Assembly (NCBI RefSeq): GCF_958405655.1
Contig: NZ_CATYWO010000007.1
Coordinates: 104,275-168,274, forward strand
DNA: 64,000 nt
Origin: Ralstonia condita
Lineage (GTDB): Bacteria > Pseudomonadota > Gammaproteobacteria > Burkholderiales > Burkholderiaceae
Reading direction: 5' to 3'
The translations under genes and the position numbers were made by a program. The notes beneath the pieces were generated by a model. It was not told the origin of the DNA. It ran no database searches and was given only the letters and a program-made list of their open reading frames with translations. This document shows positions 1-9,485 of the stretch, one piece after another. Position 1 is the stretch's first letter, and each line of letters opens with the position of its first letter.

Positions 1-17
1 CTGTCGCGGCGCCCTGA

Positions 18-1289
18 ATGTTCTCGCCCATGTCTGAGTCCCTTGTCCGCCAATCCGGCGCGCTGATGATCGAAGGCGTCGCGCTCGATGCGATTGCCGC
101 TCAGTTCGGCACGCCCACGTATGTGTATTCGCGCGCCGCGCTGACGGCCAACTATCGCGCCTACGCCGCCGCTTGCGAGGGCCGCAACGCGCACGTGCAG
201 TACGCCATGAAGGCCAACTCGAACCTCGCCGTGCTGCAGGTGTTCGCGCAGCTTGGCGCAGGCTTTGACATCGTCTCGGCTGGTGAACTCAAGCGCGTGC
301 TGGCCGCCGGCGGATCGGCGTCGAAAGTCGTGTTCTCGGGTGTCGGCAAGAGCGCGGATGAAATGCGCTTCGCGCTGGAGGCTGGCGTCGCATGCTTCAA
401 CGTCGAGTCGATCCCCGAGCTGCACCGACTGAACGATGTAGCCGCCTCGATGGGCAAGACAGCCCCGGTGTCGCTGCGCATCAACCCCGACGTGGATGCC
501 AAGACGCACCCCTACATCTCGACGGGACTGAAGGGCAACAAGTTTGGCGTGGCATTCGACGAGGTGCTGCCGACCTACCGTGCCGCGGCAGCGATGCCAA
601 ACCTGCGCGTGGTCGGCATCGATTGCCATATCGGTTCGCAGATCACCGAAGTGTCGCCGTACCTGGATGCACTGGACAAGGTGCTCGATGTGGTGGCGCA
701 GCTTGACGCCGAGGGCATCCGCCTGTCGCACATCGACGTGGGCGGCGGCCTGGGCATTACTTACACGGATGAAACGCCGCCCGACATCACGGCCTTTGCG
801 CGCACCTTGCTGGACCGTGTCGAGCAACGCGGCTTCGGTGACCGCGCCGTGCTGTTCGAACCGGGCCGGTCTCTGGTCGGCAACGCGGGGCTGCTGCTCA
901 CGCGTGTCGAGTATCTCAAGCCGGGCGCAGCCAAGAACTTCTGCATCGTCGACGCGGCCATGAACGATCTGGCGCGCCCCGCCATGTACGAGGCGTACCA
1001 CCACATCGTGCCGGTGCGAGAAGGGGAAAGCGCGCCGGTGGTCTATGACGTGGTCGGTCCGGTATGTGAGTCCGGCGACTGGCTCGGCCGCGACCGTTCA
1101 CTGGCCGTGCAGCCGGGCGACCTGCTGGCGATCCTGTCGGCCGGCGCGTACGGCTTCACGATGAGCTCGAACTACAACACGCGCAACCGCGCGGCAGAGG
1201 TCATTATCGACGGCAACCAGGTGCACCTGGTGCGCGAGCGCGAGCGGTTCGAAGACCTGGTCCGCGGCGAGCATCTGCTGCCGCAATAA
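18..1289 (+). CDS. lysA: Diaminopimelate decarboxylase LysA
   Basis: PLP-dependent decarboxylase that converts meso-diaminopimelate to L-lysine, the last step of lysine synthesis, in the cytoplasm. Seen: the AMKAN motif with the Schiff-base lysine near residue 61 (numbered from the second ATG), HIGSQI, the glycine-rich DVGGGLGI, EPGRSLVGNAG, and CESGDWLGRD near the C-terminus, the catalytic cysteine segment of the fold III (alanine racemase-like) family. Length is about 420 aa, normal for LysA. The ATG at 18 directly follows a TGA at 15-17; a second in-frame ATG at 30 is equally plausible and neither has a clear Shine-Dalgarno. The gene converges on msrQ with a hairpin between them. Confidence 0.96.
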   Translation: MFSPMSESLVRQSGALMIEGVALDAIAAQFGTPTYVYSRAALTANYRAYAAACEGRNAHVQYAMKANSNLAVLQVFAQLGAGFDIVSAGELKRVLAAGGSASKVVFSGVGKSADEMRFALEAGVACFNVESIPELHRLNDVAASMGKTAPVSLRINPDVDAKTHPYISTGLKGNKFGVAFDEVLPTYRAAAAMPNLRVVGIDCHIGSQITEVSPYLDALDKVLDVVAQLDAEGIRLSHIDVGGGLGITYTDETPPDITAFARTLLDRVEQRGFGDRAVLFEPGRSLVGNAGLLLTRVEYLKPGAAKNFCIVDAAMNDLARPAMYEAYHHIVPVREGESAPVVYDVVGPVCESGDWLGRDRSLAVQPGDLLAILSAGAYGFTMSSNYNTRNRAAEVIIDGNQVHLVRERERFEDLVRGEHLLPQ

Positions 1290-1305
1290 GCCACCGCCAC
1301 CGCAA

Positions 1306-1337
1306 GAAAAAAGCCGCGACATTCGCGGCTTTTTGTT
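1306..1337. terminator. Bidirectional intrinsic terminator between lysA and msrQ
   Basis: AGCCGCGA (1312-1319) and TCGCGGCT (1323-1330) form an 8-bp stem with a 3-nt loop. It is followed by TTTTGTTTT on plus and preceded by an A-rich run (U-tract on minus). It can therefore stop both lysA and msrQ transcripts. Confidence 0.88.
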
Positions 1338-1351
1338 TTGCGCACACGGTA

Positions 1352-2011
1352 TCAATCGCGTGCCGGCATGACCCCGCCCCTGACCGCCCCCTGTCGGGCG
1401 CCGCGCCATGCCCACCATACGCGCAACCCCAGCAATATCGCCATCACGGCAGCATAGATCGATACCTCGGCAAAATCGTTCTTGCCAGCCTTATGCCACC
1501 AGTAGTGCAGGATGCCCAGCACGCCGGTCACATAGACAAGCCGGTGCAACCACTGCCAGCGCTTGCCGCCCAGCCTGCGCACCATCGCGTTGGTCGATGT
1601 GGCGGCCAGCGGAATCATCAATACGAATGCGGTGAAGCCCACCGTGATGAAGGGCCGCTTGCCGATGTCTTGCAGCATCGACGCCGGATCAAGACCGCGA
1701 TCGACCACCAGCCAGATCAGGAAGTGCAACGTGCCATAGAAGAACGCATAGAGCCCCAGCATGCGGCGAAGGCGTATGAGCCAGTTCATCCCCGTGAGCC
1801 GGCGCAAGGGCGTAACGGCCAGCGTGCAGCACAGCAGGACCAGGGTCCAGGTGCCGGTCGAGCGCGTGACGAACTCCAGCGGATTCGGCCCAAACTGGTC
1901 GGTCGCGCCCAGCAAGACAATGCGCAGGAACGGCACGAGGGCCACCAGCCACGCTACGGCCTTCACCGCGCGCACCTGCCTTGGCGCAAGCATGGTCGGT
2001 AGCAATGTCAT
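1352..2011 (-). CDS. msrQ: MsrQ, haem-binding membrane subunit of the MsrPQ methionine sulfoxide reductase
   Basis: Integral membrane haem protein (ferric reductase-like fold, formerly YedZ) that passes electrons from the quinone pool to periplasmic MsrP. The 219-aa protein has about six hydrophobic helices and conserved histidines in the segments GTLHFLIW, WLHRLVY and ILHYWW, the usual haem-ligand regions. It starts 7 nt after the msrP stop, so the two are cotranscribed as in E. coli. The size is normal for the family. Confidence 0.93.
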   Translation of the reverse strand: MTLLPTMLAPRQVRAVKAVAWLVALVPFLRIVLLGATDQFGPNPLEFVTRSTGTWTLVLLCCTLAVTPLRRLTGMNWLIRLRRMLGLYAFFYGTLHFLIWLVVDRGLDPASMLQDIGKRPFITVGFTAFVLMIPLAATSTNAMVRRLGGKRWQWLHRLVYVTGVLGILHYWWHKAGKNDFAEVSIYAAVMAILLGLRVWWAWRGARQGAVRGGVMPARD

Positions 2012-2018
2012 GTCGACC

Positions 2019-3014
<996 letters not shown>

Positions 3015-3110
3015 GATCGTTCCTCGTCGTTGGGGAGATGCGCTCCCGATGTGCTTCTGTCGTGGCCACGCCGCCAACCTGACAGCGCGATCCCAAAAAA
3101 GTCAGTGGGT

Positions 3111-3968
3111 CTAGTCGGCCAAGGCGGCCGGCGCGGTGAATTCGCCGTACTGCCGGTAGACCGCCTGCGCGACTTCCAGCAACTGCGCGCGCGCCAGCGG
3201 TCCGGATACCGCAAATCCCAGGCCGTGATCGGCCCAATAGAAGGCCATCGGCGGCTGGCGATCGACGGCCGGATGAATCGCTTGCAGCACGCGGTTGTCT
3301 GGCGCCAGCGTCTCGAGCCGGAAGCCGGTATCGCGGTTATTCGGCATGCGCCGCACCTGTACGGAGATGCGCGTGCCGCCGGGGCCCTCGTACATCAACA
3401 TGGCCGTGGGGGCATCTGCCACGACCGTCTGGCGCCCGCCAATCAGCCGATAGCCGAGCGCCGTCAAATCGGGAACGTGAAGTCGCGCATCCAGTCGCCG
3501 CGACAACCACGTGACGAGATGTGCCTCCTCCGTGGCCGGCACCTCCACCATGTGTTTGGACTCCGGGGCAAACACAACGTGCGAAACGAGCGCGTCGTTG
3601 GCGAAGCGTTGCATCGGCAAGGCGCGCTCGACGGCACCTCGGCCGAGCCAACCGGCGCCCACTCCGAGAGCCAGGCAGGCCAGGCTCAGTGCCGCAACAT
3701 GCCAGCCGCGCGATGCGCCGAAGCCGGCACGGGACGGCCGCTGCGCTGCCGCAAGAACGGCCGCCGGAATGCGACGCGGCGGTACCGGCTCGTTGAGGAG
3801 TGGATCCAACGCACGATGCAGTCGGGCATTGGTCTCGCGCCAGGCGGCCACCTCGGCGGCGACCCCCGGATGCGCCGCGAGATGGGCTTCCACGGCTGCC
3901 CGCCGCGCCGCAGGCAGACAGCCGTCGGCATAGGCGTGAAGTTCGTCGATGTGGATGTTGGCGGACAT
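3111..3968 (-). CDS. Membrane anti-sigma factor (RsiW/RskA-like)
   Basis: Predicted to hold the adjacent ECF sigma factor inactive until an envelope signal arrives. The 285-aa protein has a short cytosolic N-terminal domain (HIDELHAYADGCLP, then a helix with HLAAHPG) typical of anti-sigma proteins, one transmembrane helix around residues 95-115, and a periplasmic C-terminal domain of about 165 aa. The zinc motif H-x3-C-x2-C of ZAS anti-sigmas is absent; only one Cys is seen in the N-domain. The ATG at 3968 lies 8 nt after the sigma stop with GAGG upstream; an earlier in-frame start would overlap the sigma gene. Role inferred from pairing and topology. Confidence 0.8.
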   Translation of the reverse strand: MSANIHIDELHAYADGCLPAARRAAVEAHLAAHPGVAAEVAAWRETNARLHRALDPLLNEPVPPRRIPAAVLAAAQRPSRAGFGASRGWHVAALSLACLALGVGAGWLGRGAVERALPMQRFANDALVSHVVFAPESKHMVEVPATEEAHLVTWLSRRLDARLHVPDLTALGYRLIGGRQTVVADAPTAMLMYEGPGGTRISVQVRRMPNNRDTGFRLETLAPDNRVLQAIHPAVDRQPPMAFYWADHGLGFAVSGPLARAQLLEVAQAVYRQYGEFTAPAALAD

Positions 3969-3976
3969 GACGGGCC

Positions 3977-4531
3977 TCACTTCACACGGTGCAGCGCGGG
4001 GCTGCCATCACGTGATGGGTTCGACGCGGCAGGCGTGCCGTCCAGCGCGATGCGCATCCGCTCACGGGCGCGCGACAGGCGCGACATCACCGTCCCGACC
4101 GGCACGCCGAGCACGCTGGCAGCCTCCTTGTAAGCGAACTGTTCGAGCCCGACCAGCAGCAGCACCGCGCGCTGGTCTTCTGGCAACGAGGCAAGCGCAC
4201 GCACCAGGTCGCGGCGCAAGCCGGGGTCGTCATCGATCGGGATATCGGGCGGCGTGTCGGTCAGCTCGATCCGATCCGGCCGGCGCACGGCGTTCAGATG
4301 CAGGCGGTGCATGATGGTCAGCAGCCAGGCAAACAGCCCGTCGGCGGCGCTCGCCGCCCCGAGCACGCCCAGACTCGTCGGCCGCAACTGGAAGCGCCAG
4401 CGGTAGCGCCAGGCGCGTTCCAGCGTATCTTGGACGAGGTCATCGGCGCGGCTGGGGTCGGCCACCAGGCCACGCGCGTGACGGCGCAGACGCGGCGTCA
4501 GCGCGATCAGGCGGCCAGCGATGTCGGTCAT
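3977..4531 (-). CDS. ECF-type RNA polymerase sigma factor
   Basis: 184-aa sigma-70 family protein with region 2 (RADDLVQDTLERAW, about residues 28-41) for core and -10 contact and region 4 (helix-turn-helix YKEAASVLGVPVGTVMSRL, about residues 134-152) for the -35 element. There is no region 1 or 3, so it is extracytoplasmic-function type. It is immediately followed by the anti-sigma gene and then msrPQ, and preceded by a small lipoprotein gene 24 nt upstream. The likely job, inferred from context, is a response to periplasmic oxidative damage. Confidence 0.9.
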   Translation of the reverse strand: MTDIAGRLIALTPRLRRHARGLVADPSRADDLVQDTLERAWRYRWRFQLRPTSLGVLGAASAADGLFAWLLTIMHRLHLNAVRRPDRIELTDTPPDIPIDDDPGLRRDLVRALASLPEDQRAVLLLVGLEQFAYKEAASVLGVPVGTVMSRLSRARERMRIALDGTPAASNPSRDGSPALHRVK

Positions 4532-4555
4532 GAGCGCGCGGGCGCGGCGGTGGGC

Positions 4556-4984
4556 TTACGGCTTGGCGATGTGCCAGATGTTCAGGAAGCCGTCACCGGT
4601 CTGGTCGCCGGGCATCTTGTCCTTGCCAAACAGGTAGAGCGGCTTGCCCCGGTATGCCCACTGCTTCTTGCCGTCGTCGCGCGTGACGATGGTGTAGTCG
4701 CCAGAAGGCTTGTCGGCGTCGTTGGCAGCCAGCGGAGGCCAGTTGGCTGCGCACTTGCCGTTGCAGGCGCTCTTGCCGGCGACGGTGTCACGGTCGAACG
4801 TGTAGAGCGTCATGCCGTGCTGATCGGTCAGCGCGCCGTTGGCCACCTTCACGGCTGTCGGCGTGGCGGGCGTCCCCATGCCCATGCTGCTGCAGCCGGC
4901 CAAACCCAGCGCGGCGAGCAGTACGGCACCGGCCAATGCCATGCGCGGGTGGGACAACATGGGGGAAGCTGCGGACTGGCTCAT
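4556..4984 (-). CDS. Small lipoprotein with PF03640-type Yx(FWY)xxD repeats
   Basis: 142-aa predicted lipoprotein. The signal peptide ends in the lipobox LGLAGC with Cys31 as the lipidated residue. The mature part carries the repeat signature LYTFDRD, then CNGKCAANWPP with two Cys, then a second repeat LYLFGKD, matching the COG4315 / Lipoprotein_15 family, whose function is unknown. The ATG at 4984 has AAGGAG 6 nt upstream. It lies 24 nt ahead of the ECF sigma gene; similar proteins often sit next to ECF sigma genes, so it may be part of the same stress locus. Confidence 0.87.
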   Translation of the reverse strand: MSQSAASPMLSHPRMALAGAVLLAALGLAGCSSMGMGTPATPTAVKVANGALTDQHGMTLYTFDRDTVAGKSACNGKCAANWPPLAANDADKPSGDYTIVTRDDGKKQWAYRGKPLYLFGKDKMPGDQTGDGFLNIWHIAKP

Positions 4985-5085
4985 CTCGTTCTCCTTGGGT
5001 GGAGAGGCGCGGGAGTCGCGCCCTCTCAGAGCAGTAAACACGCTGGGCGCGTCTTTATTCCAGTCCGCCGAAGCATTTTTGCGAC

Positions 5086-6276
5086 TTACAGTTCGCCGTA
5101 GCTGTGAAGCCCCGACAGGAACATGTTGACGCCCAGGAACGCAAACGACGTCACCACCAGGCCGATCAGGGCCCACCACGCTGCCATGCGGCCGCGCAGG
5201 CCCTTCATCAGTCGCATGTGCAGCCACGCTGCATAGTTCAGCCAGACGATCAGGGCCCAGGTTTCCTTCGGATCCCAGCTCCAGTAGCCACCCCAGGCAT
5301 CAGCCGCCCACAGCGCACCGAGGATCGTCGCGATGGTGAAGAACGCAAAGCCAACCGTAATGGCCTTGTACATCACGTCATCGAGTACCTCGAGCGGCGG
5401 CAGCCGGTCGGCGAGGATGCCGTGTTCCTTGAGCAGGTAGGCAGCTCCCACCATGGCGGACAGGGCAAAGGTGCCGTACCCGATGAAGTTGGCCGGCACG
5501 TGGATCTTCATCCACCAGCTCTGCAATGCCGGCACCAGCGGCTGGATCTCCTGCGCGCCGCGCGAGACCGTGTACCACAGCAGGAAGCCCACTGCCGCCG
5601 ACACCACCAGCATCACGAAGGGCCCCAGGGCGCGTGTCCTGTAGCGCTGTTCGTAATACAGATAGAACAGCGAGGTGATCAGCGTGAAGAGGATGAACAC
5701 CTCATACAGGTTCGAGATGGGGATATGCCCGATATCCGCCCCGACCAGGTAGGACTCATACCAACGCACCAGCATACCGGTCAGGCCCAGCACCACGGCG
5801 GCCCAGCACAGCTTGCTGCCGATCGCCCCGCCAGCCTCCCAGCGCAGTGCGAGCCCCGCCCAGAAGAACAGCGTGGACAGGAAGATCAGTGCGCTCATCC
5901 AGAGGATGGCCGACTGGCTGGCGAGGAAATACTTGAGGAAAAACGCATGCTCTGCGCGGGCGAGCTCGGGGCCGTTCGGGCCGCTGTACTGCGCGATCCC
6001 GAACAGCGCCAGGATGGCCACGCCGATCATCAGGACTCGCACCGGCTTCCAAGTCCAGCCCAGCCAGGCGAAGGCCGGAACCACGGCAATCAGGATGCCG
6101 CGCTCGTAGCCGTCCATGTAGGCGCCGTAGCGCGAAAATGCATAGCCGGCACCCGCCACAAGCAGCGCGGCGAACAGCCAGTCAAACCAATGCAGGCGGC
6201 GGAAATACGATGGGCGCTGCAGCGCACCCAGATCAGCGCTCGCCACGGACGTTTGGGGAGGATTGGTCGCTTCCAT
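5086..6276 (-). CDS. ccsB: Cytochrome c biogenesis protein CcsB (CcsA/ResC family)
   Basis: Membrane protein of the System II cytochrome c maturation pathway; it exports haem and, with ResB, attaches it to CxxCH motifs in the periplasm. 396 aa, many hydrophobic helices and the diagnostic WWD-type haem-handling segment (WGGYWSWDPKETWALIVWL) near residue 330, with conserved histidines around it. The ATG at 6276 lies 7 nt after the resB stop. Naming differs between authors (CcsA vs CcsB). Confidence 0.94.
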   Translation of the reverse strand: MEATNPPQTSVASADLGALQRPSYFRRLHWFDWLFAALLVAGAGYAFSRYGAYMDGYERGILIAVVPAFAWLGWTWKPVRVLMIGVAILALFGIAQYSGPNGPELARAEHAFFLKYFLASQSAILWMSALIFLSTLFFWAGLALRWEAGGAIGSKLCWAAVVLGLTGMLVRWYESYLVGADIGHIPISNLYEVFILFTLITSLFYLYYEQRYRTRALGPFVMLVVSAAVGFLLWYTVSRGAQEIQPLVPALQSWWMKIHVPANFIGYGTFALSAMVGAAYLLKEHGILADRLPPLEVLDDVMYKAITVGFAFFTIATILGALWAADAWGGYWSWDPKETWALIVWLNYAAWLHMRLMKGLRGRMAAWWALIGLVVTSFAFLGVNMFLSGLHSYGEL

Positions 6277-6283
6277 CACCTGC

Positions 6284-8470
6284 TCACTTCGTTGGGTTGG
6301 GACCGGCCAGCGCAGTCTGGGCGGCACCGGCTGCGCCAGTCGCGGCGCGGACATCGTGCTTGAGGCGCTCGAACTCACGGTCAAAGTCGAGCGTGCGGCG
6401 CGTGGTCGACATGGCGGTCAGCACATGTGCGCCGGAAGCGGCGTCCCCGGATTGCGGTCGGACCCACAGCCACCAGCGGCGCTCCCGCACATAGAACATC
6501 GAGAATACGCCCAGCACTAGCAGCAACGACCCAAGATACACGATGTTCTTGCCCGGCGCACGCGTGAGCTGGAACACGCTCGCCTGAACCTGCTGGAAGT
6601 CGGTGAGCTGCAAATACACGGGGGCGCCATAGAAGAAGCTGTCCGATATCGAGTTGACCGCGGTCTGCAGCCACTGGCTGGTGGTGGCGTCCACGGCGGG
6701 CGCTGGCAGGCCGTCTTGCGCCCGGGCCAGTTGCCACAGCTCCCACATCGAGCTGTTGATGATCTTCATCAGCACGTCGGCGGCTTTCTCGCGCTCGCCC
6801 TCGGGAACGGATTTCTGCAGGAAGGCGGCCATGGCGGCAAAGCCGCCTTGTGGATCCGCGGAGGCGCCCTGTGCGGTGGTGCTGCCCGCAAACAGGTCGA
6901 GCGCACGCTGGGCACTCTCCATCAACTGCTGGCGTAGCTGGGCACGGTCGTCGCCAGGCATGGAGAGCAGCGCAAAGCGGCGTGCAGCCTCCCCGCGCAT
7001 CGCTGGGTTCTGCACCGCGGCGCGCAGGCGCATCCAGTCGTTCACGGTGCCTTGTGCGTCGGCAGGGATGCGCAGGTAGCGGAAGGGCTCGTCCGGCTGC
7101 GTGCGCACGCCGGCCAGAAACACAGACTGCCCATCGAGCGTGACCGGCTGCATGTAGTTGCTGAACTCGCGTGCCTGACCGTTGGCGTCGCGCAGCTTGT
7201 ACTGCACCGAAGGACCGACGTTGCGCAGATCCCGATCGCGCGTCATCTTGGTGATGTTGCCGAGTTCCGCCCGCAGGCCAGCGTCATTGCCGCCCTTTCT
7301 ACCGACGCCGCGCGCGTCGGGCTTGCCGGAGGCATCCGTGACGGTCTCGATGTTCATCGGGCGGAAGTCGGTGAACTCGACGGTGTAGTCAGCCCCGTGG
7401 CCGGTCAGCTTGGTGTCCTGGCCCACGGTACCGGAGAGCGCGAACGTCTTCGTGTTGTTCCCTTGCATGGGGAATCCGGTCAGCGTGAGCTTGGAACCGC
7501 CGTCTTCAAAGCTCGACTGGTAGATTGCCACGCCGTCGAAGACGAAAGGCTTGTTCACTTCGACGCGCGCGTCTGTCCGCTTGCCTGTGCGGCGGTCCGT
7601 CACGACGATGTCGCTGGCGAACAGCTTGGGCATACCGGTCGAGTAATGCTCGACCGTGAATTTCTTGAGCGTGATCGTGAAGGGCAGGTCCTGGATCAGC
7701 GCCCCATCAGCGATATTCAGGATCGCCGTGCTCACGCTCGAACCCTCCGGCACGAACGCGTTACCGCGAAAACCCGGATTGGACGTGGAAAGCCGGTGCT
7801 CCGGCCCGATCTCGTTGATGACGGCGTTGCCCTTGATCGGCGACTTGCCGCCGAACCACATCTGCAGGCGGATCATCATGTCACCGTCGAGCAGCCCGCC
7901 GATGCAGATGATGACGATGGCGGCGTGCGCGAGGATGTAGCCGATCTTGCTGCCTGCGCCAGCCTTGGCGGTGATGAGCGTGGCGCCCTCCTCGCGTGCG
8001 AAGGCTTTGATGCGGAAGCCGCGGTTCTGTGCGAGTGCCGCCAGGCGTGCCGTGACGGTCGCGGCATCGGCGGACGTATCAAATTCGTCCTTGTGATGGA
8101 ACGCGCGCAGGCTGCCCTCGCGGACGTTCTCGCGCCAGGCACGCATATCGGCCAGCATCTTCGGTGCATTACGCACGATGCAGAGCGAGGTCGACACCAC
8201 CAGAAACGTCAGGATCAGCAGGAACCACCACGCGCTGTAGACCGTGGGCAGCGTCAGCGAACGGAACACATCGGCCCAGAACGGCCCGAACTGGTTGACG
8301 TAGTTCGGGTACGGCTCATTCTGCTTGAGTACCGTACCGATGACGCTGGCGATGGCAATCACGGTCAGCAGGCTGATCGCAAAGCGCATCGACGACAGCA
8401 ATTCGACCGTTTCGCGCAGTGCGCGCCGGCGCGAACGGATCTGGACGCCAGAAGTGGAAACCGAAGACAT
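6284..8470 (-). CDS. resB: Cytochrome c biogenesis protein ResB (Ccs1)
   Basis: Second half of the System II haem ligase. The 728-aa protein has three N-terminal transmembrane helices (about residues 28-45, 75-100 and 165-190), a large periplasmic domain, and a final helix near residues 640-660. It starts after the terminator that follows the cytochrome c4 gene and runs into ccsB with a 7-nt gap, so the two form one unit. Length is within the range of proteobacterial ResB. Confidence 0.93.
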   Translation of the reverse strand: MSSVSTSGVQIRSRRRALRETVELLSSMRFAISLLTVIAIASVIGTVLKQNEPYPNYVNQFGPFWADVFRSLTLPTVYSAWWFLLILTFLVVSTSLCIVRNAPKMLADMRAWRENVREGSLRAFHHKDEFDTSADAATVTARLAALAQNRGFRIKAFAREEGATLITAKAGAGSKIGYILAHAAIVIICIGGLLDGDMMIRLQMWFGGKSPIKGNAVINEIGPEHRLSTSNPGFRGNAFVPEGSSVSTAILNIADGALIQDLPFTITLKKFTVEHYSTGMPKLFASDIVVTDRRTGKRTDARVEVNKPFVFDGVAIYQSSFEDGGSKLTLTGFPMQGNNTKTFALSGTVGQDTKLTGHGADYTVEFTDFRPMNIETVTDASGKPDARGVGRKGGNDAGLRAELGNITKMTRDRDLRNVGPSVQYKLRDANGQAREFSNYMQPVTLDGQSVFLAGVRTQPDEPFRYLRIPADAQGTVNDWMRLRAAVQNPAMRGEAARRFALLSMPGDDRAQLRQQLMESAQRALDLFAGSTTAQGASADPQGGFAAMAAFLQKSVPEGEREKAADVLMKIINSSMWELWQLARAQDGLPAPAVDATTSQWLQTAVNSISDSFFYGAPVYLQLTDFQQVQASVFQLTRAPGKNIVYLGSLLLVLGVFSMFYVRERRWWLWVRPQSGDAASGAHVLTAMSTTRRTLDFDREFERLKHDVRAATGAAGAAQTALAGPNPTK

Positions 8471-8489
8471 GCGGAAGAAGGTACGGTTC

Positions 8490-8535
8490 AGAAACGAAAA
8501 CGGGGCGGCGATGCCAGGCGCATTGCCACCCCGTT
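8490..8535 (-). terminator. Intrinsic terminator after cytochrome c4
   Basis: AACGGGG (8499-8505) pairs with CCCCGTT (8529-8535), and an inner GC-rich arm extends the stem. On the minus strand it is followed by a T-rich stretch (TTTTCGTTTC). It separates the cytochrome c4 gene from resB. Confidence 0.7.
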
Positions 8536-8582
8536 CTCCTTGTTGATTGTGCGACCGTCACATGACAGTCAGGTGCGGCAGA

Positions 8583-9242
8583 TTAGCGCAGGCCGGCAAT
8601 ATAGTCGGCCACGGCCTTGATCTGCTGGGCTGTCATGCGGCCGGCCAGTGCGGTCATCTGCACGCTGTTCTTGCGGGCGCCCGACTGGAAGGCGGTCAGC
8701 TGGGCTTCGGTGTACTCGGAAAACTGACCGGCGATGCGCGGGTATTGCGCCGGAATGCCGGCACCGTTCGGGCCGTGGCAGCCAGCGCACGCCGCGATGC
8801 CTCGCTTGGCGTCGCCGCCGCGATAGAGCTTCTGCCCCAGCTCGATGGTGTCCTTGCTCTTGGCGAAGCCCGGCTTCCAGGCCGGCTGCTTGCCCAGATA
8901 CGCGCCGATGTCTTTCATGTCCTGCTCGGACAGCGCGGCGGCATAGACCGACATGACTGGGTGGTTGCGTTCGGTCCGGGCCTTGAAATCCTTGAGCTGC
9001 TTCTCGATGTATTCCGGATGCTGGCCCGCCAGCTTCGGGTTGACGTTCATCGCGCTGTTACCGCCGGCGCCATGACAGCTGGTGCAGGCGGGCACGCCAT
9101 TGGCGGGGATCCCGGCGTTGAAGATCGTCTCGCCGTGCGCAGCATCGGCTTTTGCGACTTTCTGTTCTTCGGCGTGAGCCACCGAAAGGGCCGATGCCAG
9201 GGACAGCGCTGCGACAGCAAGAACGTTCGCGATGCGGTTCAT
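8583..9242 (-). CDS. Dihaem cytochrome c4
   Basis: Periplasmic electron carrier that in relatives feeds terminal oxidases. The 219-aa protein has a Sec signal peptide (cleavage after AHA, about residue 24) and two homologous cytochrome domains, each with one haem-binding motif: CTSCH at 53-57 and CAGCH at 152-156. The ATG at 9242 has AAGGTG upstream. It is next to the System II genes needed to mature it and is divergent from engB. Confidence 0.93.
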   Translation of the reverse strand: MNRIANVLAVAALSLASALSVAHAEEQKVAKADAAHGETIFNAGIPANGVPACTSCHGAGGNSAMNVNPKLAGQHPEYIEKQLKDFKARTERNHPVMSVYAAALSEQDMKDIGAYLGKQPAWKPGFAKSKDTIELGQKLYRGGDAKRGIAACAGCHGPNGAGIPAQYPRIAGQFSEYTEAQLTAFQSGARKNSVQMTALAGRMTAQQIKAVADYIAGLR

Positions 9243-9412
9243 TCGCACACCTTGTCTAGATTGTTTTCGAATGCTGCGTGCGCCGCACACTGCCGGACCC
9301 AGCGGCGCCGGGCGTCCCCTCTCCTCGGACCAGACCGCCGCATGAAAACGGACCGGCCCGGGCCTCGGGGCGGTCCTGCGACGGAACTGGTGGGGACGTC
9401 CGTAAACCGGCG

Positions 9413-9424
9413 TATTGTACAATA
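9413..9424. promoter_or_regulatory. Palindromic TATTGTACAATA in the cytochrome c4 / engB divergent region
   Basis: Perfect 12-bp palindrome in the 243-bp gap between the divergent genes. Each strand reads a -10-like TACAAT or TATTGT, so it could be a shared bidirectional -10 or an operator. No convincing -35 was found on either side. The rest of the gap shows no gene. Confidence 0.35.
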
Positions 9425-9485
9425 ACAGCCCTGCAATGCGACCTCGCGGCGCAGCAACCCACGCAGTCTACAAGCATTGCCGCGC

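Noticed and set aside
1..17. Possible 3' end of an lptM-like lipoprotein gene just before lysA
   Set aside because: Such a gene is common upstream of lysA, and a TGA at 15-17 would fit, but 17 bases are not enough to identify it.
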